Assembly: GCF_040546275.1 (NCBI RefSeq)
Contig: NZ_JBEPNO010000002.1
Span: 434,001 to 498,000, forward strand
Direction: 5' to 3'
DNA: 64,000 nucleotides
From: Nakamurella sp040546275
GTDB lineage: Bacteria; Actinomycetota; Actinomycetes; Mycobacteriales; Nakamurellaceae
In this document: positions 44,399 to 53,361 of the stretch, in pieces
Numbering within the stretch: position 1 is the first letter of the stretch
Layout of the letters: every line of letters begins with the position of its first letter
Position numbers and translations under genes: made by a program
The notes under the pieces: generated by a model
Database searches by the model: none
Told to the model about the DNA's origin: nothing
Seen by the model: the letters and a program-made list of their open reading frames with translations, nothing else

Positions 44399-45295
44399 AT
44401 GTGCGGAATCTCCGGTCTCCACCTGCGGAACCCGGCGCTCTACCCGCAACTCGGAGAACTGTTGAGCGGCATGCTCTGCGAAGCCGCGGAACGTGGAACC
44501 GACGCCGCCGGGATCGGCCTGTACGGGGATCCGCGGCTGACGCCAGCGGGCACCACGACCGTGTCAGTACTGGATCTCGCGGCTCCGCTCGAGGAGGTGA
44601 CCCGGCTGCTGGAGGCCAGAGGGCTCACGGGGGTTCGGCTGCTGGAAGCCGGTCAGACCACGGTGATCAGCGCCGCCAACAGTGCAGCCGAACTCGAGAC
44701 CGCCGTGAGGGCAGCGCTTCCCGACCTGATCATCAGCGGACGAGGCACCCAGCTCGCCGTCCTCAAGGGCACCGGCCATCCTGACGACCTGGCCGCCACC
44801 TTCTCCCTGCCCAGTGCCTCCGGGTGGCAGGGGGTCGCGCACACCAGGATGGCCACCGAGTCGGCGGTGACGTCATCCGGCTCGCACCCGTTCTCGGTCG
44901 GGCCGGACCAGTGCCTGGTGCACAACGGTTCCTTCGCCAACCACGCCACCATCCGCCGCGAGCTCCGCGCGGACGGCATCGTGTTCGACAGCGAGAACGA
45001 CTCCGAGGTCGGGGCCCGGTTCCTGGCCGCCCAACTTGCCGGCGGGGCCGATCTGGAGAAATCCCTCCGGCTGCTCTGCGAGCGGTTCGACGGCTTCTAC
45101 ACGTTGCTGGTGACCACCGGCGACTCCTTCGCAGTGGTCCGCGACGCGATCGCCTGCAAACCGGCGGTCATCGCCGAGACCGCGGACTGGGTGGCCATGG
45201 CGTCCGAATACCGCTACCTGGCCGGACTGCCGGGGGTAGCCGATGCCCGCATCTTCGAACCGGAACCGGAGCAGGTGTACGTATGGGAACGCTGA
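44399..45295 (+). CDS. glxB: Class II glutamine amidotransferase subunit (GlxB/MgsA-like)
   Basis: A 298-residue Ntn glutaminase: MCGI at the N-terminus puts the nucleophile Cys at position 2, with VAHTRMATES and HNGSFANHATIRREL in the active site. It would release ammonia or methylamine from a gamma-glutamyl amide for the synthase next door. GAGAGGAA precedes ATG 44399. The 86-base gap after glnT includes TACGAT (44361-44366), a possible additional -10. It overlaps the next gene by 13 bases. Confidence 0.85.
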   Translation: MCGISGLHLRNPALYPQLGELLSGMLCEAAERGTDAAGIGLYGDPRLTPAGTTTVSVLDLAAPLEEVTRLLEARGLTGVRLLEAGQTTVISAANSAAELETAVRAALPDLIISGRGTQLAVLKGTGHPDDLAATFSLPSASGWQGVAHTRMATESAVTSSGSHPFSVGPDQCLVHNGSFANHATIRRELRADGIVFDSENDSEVGARFLAAQLAGGADLEKSLRLLCERFDGFYTLLVTTGDSFAVVRDAIACKPAVIAETADWVAMASEYRYLAGLPGVADARIFEPEPEQVYVWER

Positions 45296-45984
45296 CCGAC
45301 ACTCCCTTCACCACCATCGATCTCACCGCCGAATCGGTGCGGGAGCTGAACCGGCGCCTGCACCGGGAGGCGGCCGTGGGCAGCCGGTGGCGGATCATCG
45401 GGTCGATGGGCAGGCACAACATCGCGGTCGGGCTCGCCGAGAAGCTCACCGTCGAGATCGACGGTCACGTCGGCTACTACTGCGCTGGCATGAACCAGTT
45501 GGCCGATGTCGTCGTGAACGGGAACGCCGGCGTCGGGCTGGCCGAGAACATGATGTCAGGGCGGGTGCACGTGCACGGTAACGCTTCCCAGTCGGCGGGT
45601 GCCACTGCGCACGGCGGGCTGCTGGTGATCGACGGTGATGCCGCTGCCCGGTGCGGCATCTCGATGAAGGGCGTCGACATCGTGGTCGGGGGCGACGTCG
45701 GCCACATGAGCGCGTTCATGGGCCAGGCCGGTCGCCTGGTGGTCTGCGGTGATGCGGGGGATGCGCTCGGCGATTCCCTCTACGAAGCCCGCATCTACGT
45801 CCAGGGGCGCGTTCGGTCGCTCGGTGCCGATTGCATCGAGAAGCCGATGAAGGCCGAGCATCTGGCCGAACTCACCCAGCTGCTGGCCGATGCGGGCCGC
45901 GCCGACGACCCGGCCGGCTTCCGGCGCTACGGCTCGGCGCGCAAGCTCTACCACTTCCACGTCGACAACGCCTCGGCCTACTAG
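45283..45984 (+). CDS. glxC: GXGXG-domain glutamate synthase-like subunit (GlxC/MgsB-like)
   Basis: A 233-residue right-handed beta-helix of the kind at the C-terminus of GltB (GXGXG motif). Repeats such as VVVNGNAGVGLAEN, RVHVHGNASQS, VVGGDVGHMS and LVVCGDAGDALGDS are visible. It helps channel ammonia or amine between active sites. As a stand-alone subunit it is diagnostic of the split GlxBCD/N-methylglutamate synthase type. ATG 45283 lies inside the end of the amidotransferase gene. Confidence 0.87.
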   Translation: MGTLTDTPFTTIDLTAESVRELNRRLHREAAVGSRWRIIGSMGRHNIAVGLAEKLTVEIDGHVGYYCAGMNQLADVVVNGNAGVGLAENMMSGRVHVHGNASQSAGATAHGGLLVIDGDAAARCGISMKGVDIVVGGDVGHMSAFMGQAGRLVVCGDAGDALGDSLYEARIYVQGRVRSLGADCIEKPMKAEHLAELTQLLADAGRADDPAGFRRYGSARKLYHFHVDNASAY

Positions 45985-45996
45985 GAGCTGACCACG

Positions 45997-47322
45997 ATGA
46001 CGCAAGACATGGCAGCACAGGGACTTCGCGAGTCGGCGACGTTCGACCGGGCCACCATCCACGCCATCCAGCGCGCCGCCGAGACGGGGATCTACGACAT
46101 CCGCGGCGGCGGGGCGAAGCGGCGACTGCCACACTTCGACGATCTGTTGTTCCTGGGCGCCAGCATGTCCCGCTATCCACTGGAGGGCTATCGGGAGCGG
46201 TGCGACACGGATGTGGTGCTGGGGGACCGGTTCGCCTCGAAGCCGCTGCACCTGGACATCCCGGTGACCATCGCCGGGATGAGTTTCGGCGCGCTCTCCG
46301 CGCAGGCGAAGGAGGCTCTCGGCCGTGGCGCCAGCGAGGTCGGCACCTCGACCACCACCGGTGACGGCGGCATGACGGACGAGGAACGCGGCGAGTCGAA
46401 GAGCCTGGTCTACCAGTACCTCCCGTCCCGCTACGGGATGAATCCTGACCACCTCCGCAAGGCGGATGCCATCGAGGTCGTGCTCGGCCAGGGCGCCAAG
46501 CCCGGCGGCGGTGGCATGCTGCTCGGACAGAAGATCTCCGACCGGGTGGCCGGGATGCGAACGCTGCCGATGGGCGTCGACCAACGGAGCGCCTGCCGTC
46601 ATCCCGACTGGACCGGCCCTGACGACCTCACCATCAAGATCGCCGAGCTGCGCGAGATCACCGATTGGGAGAAGCCGATCTACGTCAAGGTCGGTGCCAC
46701 CCGCACCTACTACGACGTCAAGCTCGCGGTGAAGGCCGGTGCGGATGTCGTGGTGGTGGACGGCATGCAGGGTGGAACCGCTGCCACGCAGGAGGTTTTC
46801 ATCGAACACGTCGGGATCCCGACGCTCGCCGCGATCGGCGAGGCGGTGCGCGCGCTGCAGGAGATGGGCATGCACCGCAAGGTGCAGCTGATCGTCTCGG
46901 GTGGCATCCGCAACGGCGCCGACGTCGCGAAGTGCATGGCCCTCGGGGCCGACGCCGTGTCCATCGGCACCGCTGCGCTGATCGCGCTCGGTGACAACCA
47001 CCCATCGCTGGACGAGGAATACCGCAGCATCGGGTCTGCCGCCGGCTACTACGACGACTGGCAGGAGGGCCGCGACCCGGCCGGGATCACCACCCAGGAC
47101 GAGGATCTCGCCCGCCGCCTCGACCCGGTGAAGGCCGGCCACCGACTCGCCAACTATCTACGGGTGCTGACCATGGAAGCGCAGATCATCGCGCGGGCCT
47201 GCGGCAAGGCGCACCTTCACCACCTCGAGCCGGAGGACCTCGCGGCGCTCACCATCGAATCGGCGGCGATCACCCGCATACCGCTGGTCGGTACGTCCTG
47301 GATACCGGGGCAGCAGCTGTGA
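45997..47322 (+). CDS. glxD: FMN-binding glutamate synthase-like subunit (GlxD/MgsC-like)
   Basis: A 441-residue FMN barrel homologous to the central GltB domain: MSFGALSAQAKEALGRGA, QGAKPGGGGMLLG, VKVGATRTYYDV, VVVDGMQGGTAATQEVF, VSGGIRNGADVAKCMALGADAVSIG. I do not see the clustered cysteines of the 3Fe-4S centre of canonical glutamate synthase, so electron supply differs. It likely condenses 2-oxoglutarate with an amine. It overlaps the oxidase gene by GTGA. Confidence 0.88.
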   Translation: MTQDMAAQGLRESATFDRATIHAIQRAAETGIYDIRGGGAKRRLPHFDDLLFLGASMSRYPLEGYRERCDTDVVLGDRFASKPLHLDIPVTIAGMSFGALSAQAKEALGRGASEVGTSTTTGDGGMTDEERGESKSLVYQYLPSRYGMNPDHLRKADAIEVVLGQGAKPGGGGMLLGQKISDRVAGMRTLPMGVDQRSACRHPDWTGPDDLTIKIAELREITDWEKPIYVKVGATRTYYDVKLAVKAGADVVVVDGMQGGTAATQEVFIEHVGIPTLAAIGEAVRALQEMGMHRKVQLIVSGGIRNGADVAKCMALGADAVSIGTAALIALGDNHPSLDEEYRSIGSAAGYYDDWQEGRDPAGITTQDEDLARRLDPVKAGHRLANYLRVLTMEAQIIARACGKAHLHHLEPEDLAALTIESAAITRIPLVGTSWIPGQQL

Positions 47323-48473
47323 GCCTGTCAGAGCCTGCCGCAGGCATTGACCTGCCCGCCGAGGTCGACCTGGTGGTGATCGGTGCCGGCCTGATGGGTT
47401 CGATGACGGCGTGGGCCGCCACCCGCCGCGGACTGACAGTGCTGGCGCTGGAACAGTTTGCCGTCGGCCACGACCGGGGCAGCTCGCACGGGAGTGCCCG
47501 CATCGTCCGTCGGGCCTACCCCGACGAGTTCTACGTCCGGCTGACCGGGCGGGCCTTCGAGCTGTGGAATGAACTCGAGAACAATTCTGGGACCAGACTT
47601 CTCACCATGACGGGGGGTCTCGATCACGGCGGCATCCGCGACCTGCGGGCCATCGTCGAGGCGTTGACGGCCCAAGGCGTCGAACACCAGGTCCTGCCCG
47701 GCGCCGAGGCCGAAAGCCGTTGGCCCGGAATGCGCTTCGAGAAAGAGGTGCTCTTCCACCCGCAGGCCGGCACCGTGGACGCGGATCTCGCGGTGCGCAC
47801 GGCCCTCGACGTCGCAGCGGCCGGTGGAGCCCGGATCTTCGCCAACACCGCGGCGCTCTCGATCAGCGTGGAGGGCGACACCGCCGTCGTCGAGACCTCC
47901 AGCGGCAGCGTCCGGGCGGGCCGGGTGGTGCTGGCCGCGGGTGCCTGGCTCGGCGACCTGGGGCGCGCGGTGAGTGGGCTGTCGCTGACCCTGCCGCCGC
48001 TGCGGGTCAGCCAGCAGCAGATATTCCACTTCGCCCGGTCGGCCGGGATCGAGGAGTGGCCGACCAGCGTGCACAAGGGCGCCACCATCTCCACCTACAG
48101 CCTGGCCGGTGGGCGGGACGGTGGGCCTGGCGGAGCACGCAAGGTCGCCGAACACGACCCCGGCGGATACGACACCACCGCTGGAACCCGCACCGGCATC
48201 GTCGATCCCGGAGCGCGGCAGCGGATCGTCGACTATGTACGGGAGTGGATGCCGGGTCTGGTGGCCGAACCGTTCGCCGAGGCCAGCTGCCTCTACACCA
48301 ACACCGAGAACGAGGATTTTGTGTTGGACCGGGTCGGCCCGGTGGTGGTGTGCTCCCCGTGTTCCGGCCATGGCGCCAAATTCGCCCCGCTGATCGGCGA
48401 GCTGGTCACGGACCTGGTCACCGGCACCGCGGATCCGGAACCCCGGTTCGCGCAGGCGGCACATCGACGATGA
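47319..48473 (+). CDS. Monomeric sarcosine oxidase-type FAD enzyme
   Basis: A 384-residue flavoprotein of the MSOX/N-methyl-amino-acid oxidase family: dinucleotide loop VVIGAGLMGS, GSSHGSARIVRRAY (flavin contact) and SGHGAKFAP. A cysteine in SCLYTNTENEDF sits where MSOX binds FAD covalently. It would oxidise an N-methyl amino acid to the amino acid and formaldehyde. In this operon the substrate may be N-methylglutamate (inference), a step done by a four-subunit dehydrogenase in known methylotrophs. Confidence 0.85.
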   Translation: MSLSEPAAGIDLPAEVDLVVIGAGLMGSMTAWAATRRGLTVLALEQFAVGHDRGSSHGSARIVRRAYPDEFYVRLTGRAFELWNELENNSGTRLLTMTGGLDHGGIRDLRAIVEALTAQGVEHQVLPGAEAESRWPGMRFEKEVLFHPQAGTVDADLAVRTALDVAAAGGARIFANTAALSISVEGDTAVVETSSGSVRAGRVVLAAGAWLGDLGRAVSGLSLTLPPLRVSQQQIFHFARSAGIEEWPTSVHKGATISTYSLAGGRDGGPGGARKVAEHDPGGYDTTAGTRTGIVDPGARQRIVDYVREWMPGLVAEPFAEASCLYTNTENEDFVLDRVGPVVVCSPCSGHGAKFAPLIGELVTDLVTGTADPEPRFAQAAHRR

Positions 48474-49153
48474 CATCCCGGAAGAGCGTCGAAGGGCTCG
48501 ACGGCGACCTCGACCCGGAACTGGTTGGCACCGGCCACGTCGATCGCGAGATCGACCCGACCGCACCCGGTCCGGGGGAGGGTGATCTGGAACGGGCCAT
48601 CGCGAACCAGGTGCGCGCCTACCGTCAGGCGGCCGGGGTGTCGGTGGCCGAGATGGCCACCAGGGTCGGCGTGTCGAAGGCGATGCTCTCCAAGATCGAG
48701 AACGCCCAGACCTCCTGCAGTCTCACCACCCTGTCGCGGCTGGCCGCCGGGCTGGACGTCCCGGTGACGGCGCTGTTCCGCGGGGTGGATGCCGAGCGGG
48801 AGGCCGTCTTCATCCCGGCCGGCCACGGGGCCCGGATCATCCGGCGGGGCTCCCGCCACGGCCACCTCTACGAACTGCTCGGGCCGTTGCGTGGACCGCA
48901 CCAGCGGATGGAGGCGGTGGTGGTCACGCTGACCGAGGCCAGCGAGGTGTTCCCGTTGTTCCAGCACCCGGGGACGGAGCTCATCTACCTGCTGGAGGGT
49001 GAGATGGTCTACGGCCACGGCGAAGGGAGCTACCCGCTCGGGCCGGGTGATGCGCTCCAGTTCGACGGGGAGGGTGCGCACGGTCCCGTCGCGTTGCCTA
49101 CGCTGCCGGTGCGGTTCCTGTCCGTCACGGCCTACGGCGACCAACAGCCCTGA
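48470..49153 (+). CDS. XRE-cupin regulator of the nitrogen operon
   Basis: 227 residues: a 45-residue acidic leader, XRE helix-turn-helix (about 50-105; VAEMATRVGVSKAMLSKIEN) and a C-terminal cupin (HPGTELIYLLEGEMVYGHG). It starts inside the stop codon of the oxidase gene (ATGA) and is the last gene of the operon. It is the second regulator of this kind in the window. It probably senses an intermediate of the pathway. Confidence 0.87.
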   Translation: MTSRKSVEGLDGDLDPELVGTGHVDREIDPTAPGPGEGDLERAIANQVRAYRQAAGVSVAEMATRVGVSKAMLSKIENAQTSCSLTTLSRLAAGLDVPVTALFRGVDAEREAVFIPAGHGARIIRRGSRHGHLYELLGPLRGPHQRMEAVVVTLTEASEVFPLFQHPGTELIYLLEGEMVYGHGEGSYPLGPGDALQFDGEGAHGPVALPTLPVRFLSVTAYGDQQP

Positions 49154-49205
49154 CCTTGCCCGGCCCGTCCGGCGGACCGGAAACGCACCCGTCCACCCGA
49201 GATCG

Positions 49206-49764
49206 TCAGACGCCGGCCGCCAGCGTCACCCGTGGATCGAAAATCGGCCACCGGCCAATCGGATCCGAGCACCAGCACCGCGCCGGCGCGGGCCAGGTCC
49301 GCACACCGCCAGCCTTCGGACACCCGCTCGAAACCCAGTCGACGCGACCAATTGTCCGAGCCGTCGGCGTCCGTGTACCCGGTGGCGTGGCTGGGCTGCA
49401 TCGACGCTGCCACGCCCTGCGGGGCGAAGCGCGCGACCAGGTCGTCCGGCACCGTCTCGAGCGGTTCCAACCGATACCGTGACCGGCCCGCCGGTAGTGC
49501 CGCAAGAGCGTCGAGGACATGACGGGTGGCTGCGTCGCCGATGCTGTGGACCGCCACCGGGATGCCAGCCATGCCGAAGTGCCGGAGCCGCTCGTCGAAG
49601 GCGGCGAGGTCCCAGCCGGGACCGACCGACTCGCCGAGGGAATCGAGATTCGACAGCCAGGCGGTCCCGCCGTCCCGGATCGCCACCCGCAACGGCTGGG
49701 CAGGTCCGGCGCCGGTGGTGACGGTGCCGCCGACCAGAATCAGGTCGGCCGGTGCATCCGTCAT
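49206..49764 (-). pseudogene. YtcJ-like amidohydrolase pseudogene
   Basis: The start (ATG 49764; DLILVGGTVTTGAG) is the family N-terminus. After about 35 residues the frame jumps straight to the C-terminal metal-site region: GIPVAVHSIGDAATRHVLDAL, the SMQPSHATGY block and LVLGSDWPVADF. Roughly 250 residues of the barrel are missing. A final frame change (DPRVTLAAGV, ending 49206) follows, and the normal tail is also gone. Family members are about 540 residues long. Confidence 0.8.
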
Positions 49765-49801
49765 CGCGGATCGGACGGGAGAACCCGTGGCGTCGGGGGG
49801 G

Positions 49802-50689
49802 TCAGTCCAGCTGCACGGAACGGGACAGGAAGTGCGGATGATCGGGGTCGCGTCCGGCCCGGCCCGCCAGTGCGACCGCCAGCCGGTGCACCGTGGCGAG
49901 TTGGGCCTGCGGGTCGACGGTCGGGACGTGCAGGGCCGCACCGGTTCCCAGCACGGCCTCGGCCACGAAATCGGGTAGAGGATCGAACGACCAGATCAGC
50001 GATCCCGGTCCGGCAGCTGCGATCGGACCGTGCTGGTACTCCATGACCGCGTAGGCCTCCGTCCACATGCCGGCGGCCTCCCGACATTTCAGCGCGGCTT
50101 CCTGGGCGACACCCACGGTCCAGCCGTGACCGAGGAAGACGACGTGGTCGGGCAGCGGTTCGGGTACGGGATCGGCCAGCGCTGTCCTCGCATCCTCGAC
50201 CAGCCCCGAGAGATTTTGGCCCAGCGAGGCGCGGAGGGCGGTCAGAGCCGAGGTGGCGAAACGGGTCTGGACCACGGACACCTCGTCGGCGTAGTCCAGC
50301 AGGATGTACTCGTCGCAGAGCTGCGGAAGGGGTGTCTCCGGGTCGCCGATGATGCCGACGATCCGGTGCCCGGCGCCCAGTTCACGGGCCACCCGGTTGA
50401 CATCCCCGGTGGTCCCCGACCGGGACAGCACCACGACGGTCTCGCCCTCGTCGACGTACGGGATCTCGGACGCGATCACTGCTCGGGTCCGGCCGAGGCC
50501 CGCGGCGTTGCGCAGGCGGGCGTAGGACTCACCGATGTAGTACGACGTGCCACACCCGACGAACAGCACCGGAACGCCGGCTTTGGGCAGGATCACCGCG
50601 TGCGCGGCAGATTCGGAGATCACCCGCAACCAGATGTCGGGCTGGCTGAACAGCTCTCGTTCGGTGGCCGTCTGCGGTGTGATGCTCAT
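49802..50689 (-). CDS. SIS-domain sugar isomerase/deaminase-like protein
   Basis: A 295-residue protein with two SIS domains as in the isomerase half of GlmS and in AgaS: VLFVGCGTSYYIGES and VVVLSRSGTTGDVNRV in the first, FLGHGWTVGVAQEAALKCREAAG and EYQHGPIAAAGPGSLIW in the second. It should handle a phosphorylated amino sugar. It is divergent from the ABC importer, sharing the regulatory gap that holds a palindromic operator, and so belongs to the same sugar locus. Confidence 0.85.
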   Translation of the reverse strand: MSITPQTATERELFSQPDIWLRVISESAAHAVILPKAGVPVLFVGCGTSYYIGESYARLRNAAGLGRTRAVIASEIPYVDEGETVVVLSRSGTTGDVNRVARELGAGHRIVGIIGDPETPLPQLCDEYILLDYADEVSVVQTRFATSALTALRASLGQNLSGLVEDARTALADPVPEPLPDHVVFLGHGWTVGVAQEAALKCREAAGMWTEAYAVMEYQHGPIAAAGPGSLIWSFDPLPDFVAEAVLGTGAALHVPTVDPQAQLATVHRLAVALAGRAGRDPDHPHFLSRSVQLD

Positions 50690-50848
50690 TCAGGACTCCA
50701 TGCTCTGGCGGACAACAGCGTGCGGGTCGGTCCGCACAGCGCCACGTCGACCCCGAGGGCGCCATGGGCAGCCACGGTGATGGCGATCGGGGCCGCGACG
50801 GTCACGAGCGTGGGCCGACGGTCACCCTCGGTCAATCAGAACTGATCA

Positions 50849-50864
50849 CGATTGTTTCCAATCG
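50849..50864. promoter_or_regulatory. Candidate operator in the SIS/ABC divergent promoter region
   Basis: CGATTG, spacer TTTC, CAATCG: a perfect 6-4-6 inverted repeat. A TTGACT (50884-50889) to its right could be the -35 box of the ABC operon. The DeoR-family protein encoded downstream in that operon is the obvious candidate binder. Confidence 0.45.
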
Positions 50865-50956
50865 ATCAACTCTGTGCTCACTCTTGACTGGTTGCGACCG
50901 AAGTGGTTCGCTCACTTCACGTCGGGCCCACAACTTCGTTCCGTGCAGGAGACCTC

Positions 50957-52387
50957 ATGGACTTGAACCGCCGCAATTTTCTGACCGGCTCCCTCGGCGC
51001 CGCGACGATGATGGGCCTGGCCGCCTGTTCCTCCGTCCATTCCAATTCCGCCGATTCCACGACCAGTTCGTCCTCGGCCGCGGTTGGCGCAGCCGGGTCC
51101 TCGACGACCGCGGCGCCTTCCACCACCGCCGCGAGCGGGTCGGGTGTGACGCCGTCCAGCTCCGCGCCGTCGAGCGCGGTCGCCGTCAAGGGCGACATCA
51201 GCTTCTCCTTCTGGGGTGGAAGTACCGGTGAGACAGCCGGTTTCAACCATGCGAAGAAGATGTTCGAGTCGGCCAACCCCGGTACCACCATCAATCTGAA
51301 GATCGTCCCCTACGACGGCTTCTTCGCCGGCATCGATCGCGGCATCCAGGCCGGGAATGCACCGGACATCTTCCGGGTGGACTACACGACCATCGGCAAG
51401 TACAGCGGCAAGGGCGTGCTGCTGGATGTCAGCCCGTATTTCGACGCCGCCGAGATCGACGCCTTCCTGCCCGCGCTCTGGGAAGGCATCAAGTACGACG
51501 GCGTCCCCTACGGCGTTCCGCACCAGACGGACACCACCTGCATCGTCTACAGCAAGGCCGCCTTCGAGACCGCGGGCATCACTTCCGTACCGACCACCCT
51601 GGCCAGCGCCTGGTCGTGGGAGGAGTTCTCGGCGGTGGCCACGAAACTGCGGGCCTCGCTGCCGGACAAGAAGTTTCCGTTCGCCTACGACTGGACCCAG
51701 GCCGGTGCGTTCCGCTGGCTGTCCTGGCTCTACCAGGCCGGCGGCACGCTGCTCACCCCCGACCTGAAGAAGGTCGCCCTCCCGTCCGCCGCCGCCACCG
51801 AGGCGATGGACTACACGAAGAGCTTCTTCACCAACAAATGGACGCCGGACAGCGCGACCATCAAGACGAGCCAGTACTCGGACAATTTCTTCCTCTCGCA
51901 GATCGTTCCGATGTCGTTCATCGGCGACTTCCTGGTTCCCGAACTCGCCGACCCGAAGTCGGGCTACAAGGGCGAGTGGGGCGCGACTTACATGCCGCAG
52001 CACAAGGCCGCCGCCTCCGATCTCGGCGGCAACGCCATCGTGGCCCGCAAGGACACCAAGAACCCGGAGCTGGCGGCGGCCTTCCTCAAATTCCTGGTCA
52101 GCGAGGACATCATGAAGTACTTCTGCGAGCAGGCCATCGAGCTGCCGACGCTCAAGTCGCTGGCCAGTGCGGACCTGAAATACGCCTATCGTCCCGACGT
52201 GGTCAAGATCTGCGCAGAGCAGGCCTCCACGATTTCGGACACCATCGTGAAGGAATCCACCGTCGGCTCCTTCGCCTCGATCAACACGGTGCTGCAGGAC
52301 CAGCTGGAACTGGCTTTCCACGGAAAGTCAAGTGCGGACACCATTTCCGCCATCGCGTCCGGAGTCACCTCCGCGCTGGGCTCGTAG
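50957..52387 (+). CDS. ABC sugar importer, substrate-binding lipoprotein
   Basis: A 476-residue family 1 solute-binding protein. A twin-arginine signal (NRRNFLTGSL) is followed by lipobox LAAC (Cys about 23), so it is exported folded and lipid-anchored. A 65-residue Ser/Thr/Ala linker leads to the binding domain (SFWGGSTGETAGFNHAKKMFE and onward). AGGAG six bases before ATG 50957 marks the start. No ATPase gene follows, so a shared MsiK-type ATPase elsewhere likely powers it. Confidence 0.9.
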   Translation: MDLNRRNFLTGSLGAATMMGLAACSSVHSNSADSTTSSSSAAVGAAGSSTTAAPSTTAASGSGVTPSSSAPSSAVAVKGDISFSFWGGSTGETAGFNHAKKMFESANPGTTINLKIVPYDGFFAGIDRGIQAGNAPDIFRVDYTTIGKYSGKGVLLDVSPYFDAAEIDAFLPALWEGIKYDGVPYGVPHQTDTTCIVYSKAAFETAGITSVPTTLASAWSWEEFSAVATKLRASLPDKKFPFAYDWTQAGAFRWLSWLYQAGGTLLTPDLKKVALPSAAATEAMDYTKSFFTNKWTPDSATIKTSQYSDNFFLSQIVPMSFIGDFLVPELADPKSGYKGEWGATYMPQHKAAASDLGGNAIVARKDTKNPELAAAFLKFLVSEDIMKYFCEQAIELPTLKSLASADLKYAYRPDVVKICAEQASTISDTIVKESTVGSFASINTVLQDQLELAFHGKSSADTISAIASGVTSALGS

Positions 52388-52398
52388 AGGGCGGCGGC

Positions 52399-53361
52399 GT
52401 GACAAGCTCCCGGATGGCTGTCCCGGTCGCCGACGGCGGCGCGGGCGCCCAACTGCTGCAGCCCGGCCGACCACCGGTCCGGAGGCGGCGCGGCGGAACG
52501 CTCGCCGGCTGGACGTTCCTCGCGCCGAACCTCATCCTGTCGGGCGTCTTCCTGCTGCTGCCGCTGGTGCTGGCGATCATCATCAGCTTCCAGAAGCGGG
52601 AGTCGCTCGGCACGCCGGAGTTTCTGGGCGTCAACAACTATCTCGATCTCGTCGTCGACCCGGTCTTCTGGGAGGCGCTCTGGAACACGGCCGTCTTCAC
52701 CATCTGCACCGTCCCGGTCGGCATGGCACTCGGGTTGGGCATCGCCTATCTGCTGAACGGGCTGCTTCCCGGACGGACGCTGTATCGCTCGATCATCTTC
52801 CTGCCGTTGGTGATCTCCGGGGTGGCCACCGGGGTCCTCGGATCGTGGATGTTCGACCAGTACAACGGGTTCATCAACAATCTGCTGGCGACCTTCGGCA
52901 TCGACGGTCCGAACTGGCAGTCAGACGGCGGTTGGGCGATGTTCTCGGTCATCCTGATGACGCTCTGGCAGCGCGTCGGATTCGACATGCTGATCTATCT
53001 GGCCGGTTTGCAGGGTGTGGGGCAGGACGTGCTCGAAGCGGCTTCCATCGACGGGGCGACCGGCTGGCAGAAGTTCCGGCGGGTGACCTTCCCGCTGCTC
53101 GGCCCGTCGACCTTCTTCCTGCTGATCATGAACCTGATCTACTCGTTCCAGATCTTCGACACGGTCTTCGCCATGACGGCCGGCGGGCCGGGATATTCCA
53201 CCACCATGTTGGTCACGTACGCCTACCAGACCGGTTTCGGCGAGCACGGTTCCGGCCAGCTGGGGTATGCCGCGACCATCGGCGTGGTGATCTTCCTGAT
53301 CACCCTGGTGATCACCGTTGTGCAGTGGCGGGCGAACAAGTCGCGGGACCAGGTGGGCTGA
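52399..53361 (+). CDS. ABC sugar importer permease (MalF-type)
   Basis: 320 residues, six membrane helices, with the ATPase-docking EAA loop EAASIDGATGWQKFRRVTFP. GTG 52399 follows an AGAGGG stretch. Its stop overlaps the next permease start (TGATG). Confidence 0.9.
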   Translation: MTSSRMAVPVADGGAGAQLLQPGRPPVRRRRGGTLAGWTFLAPNLILSGVFLLLPLVLAIIISFQKRESLGTPEFLGVNNYLDLVVDPVFWEALWNTAVFTICTVPVGMALGLGIAYLLNGLLPGRTLYRSIIFLPLVISGVATGVLGSWMFDQYNGFINNLLATFGIDGPNWQSDGGWAMFSVILMTLWQRVGFDMLIYLAGLQGVGQDVLEAASIDGATGWQKFRRVTFPLLGPSTFFLLIMNLIYSFQIFDTVFAMTAGGPGYSTTMLVTYAYQTGFGEHGSGQLGYAATIGVVIFLITLVITVVQWRANKSRDQVG

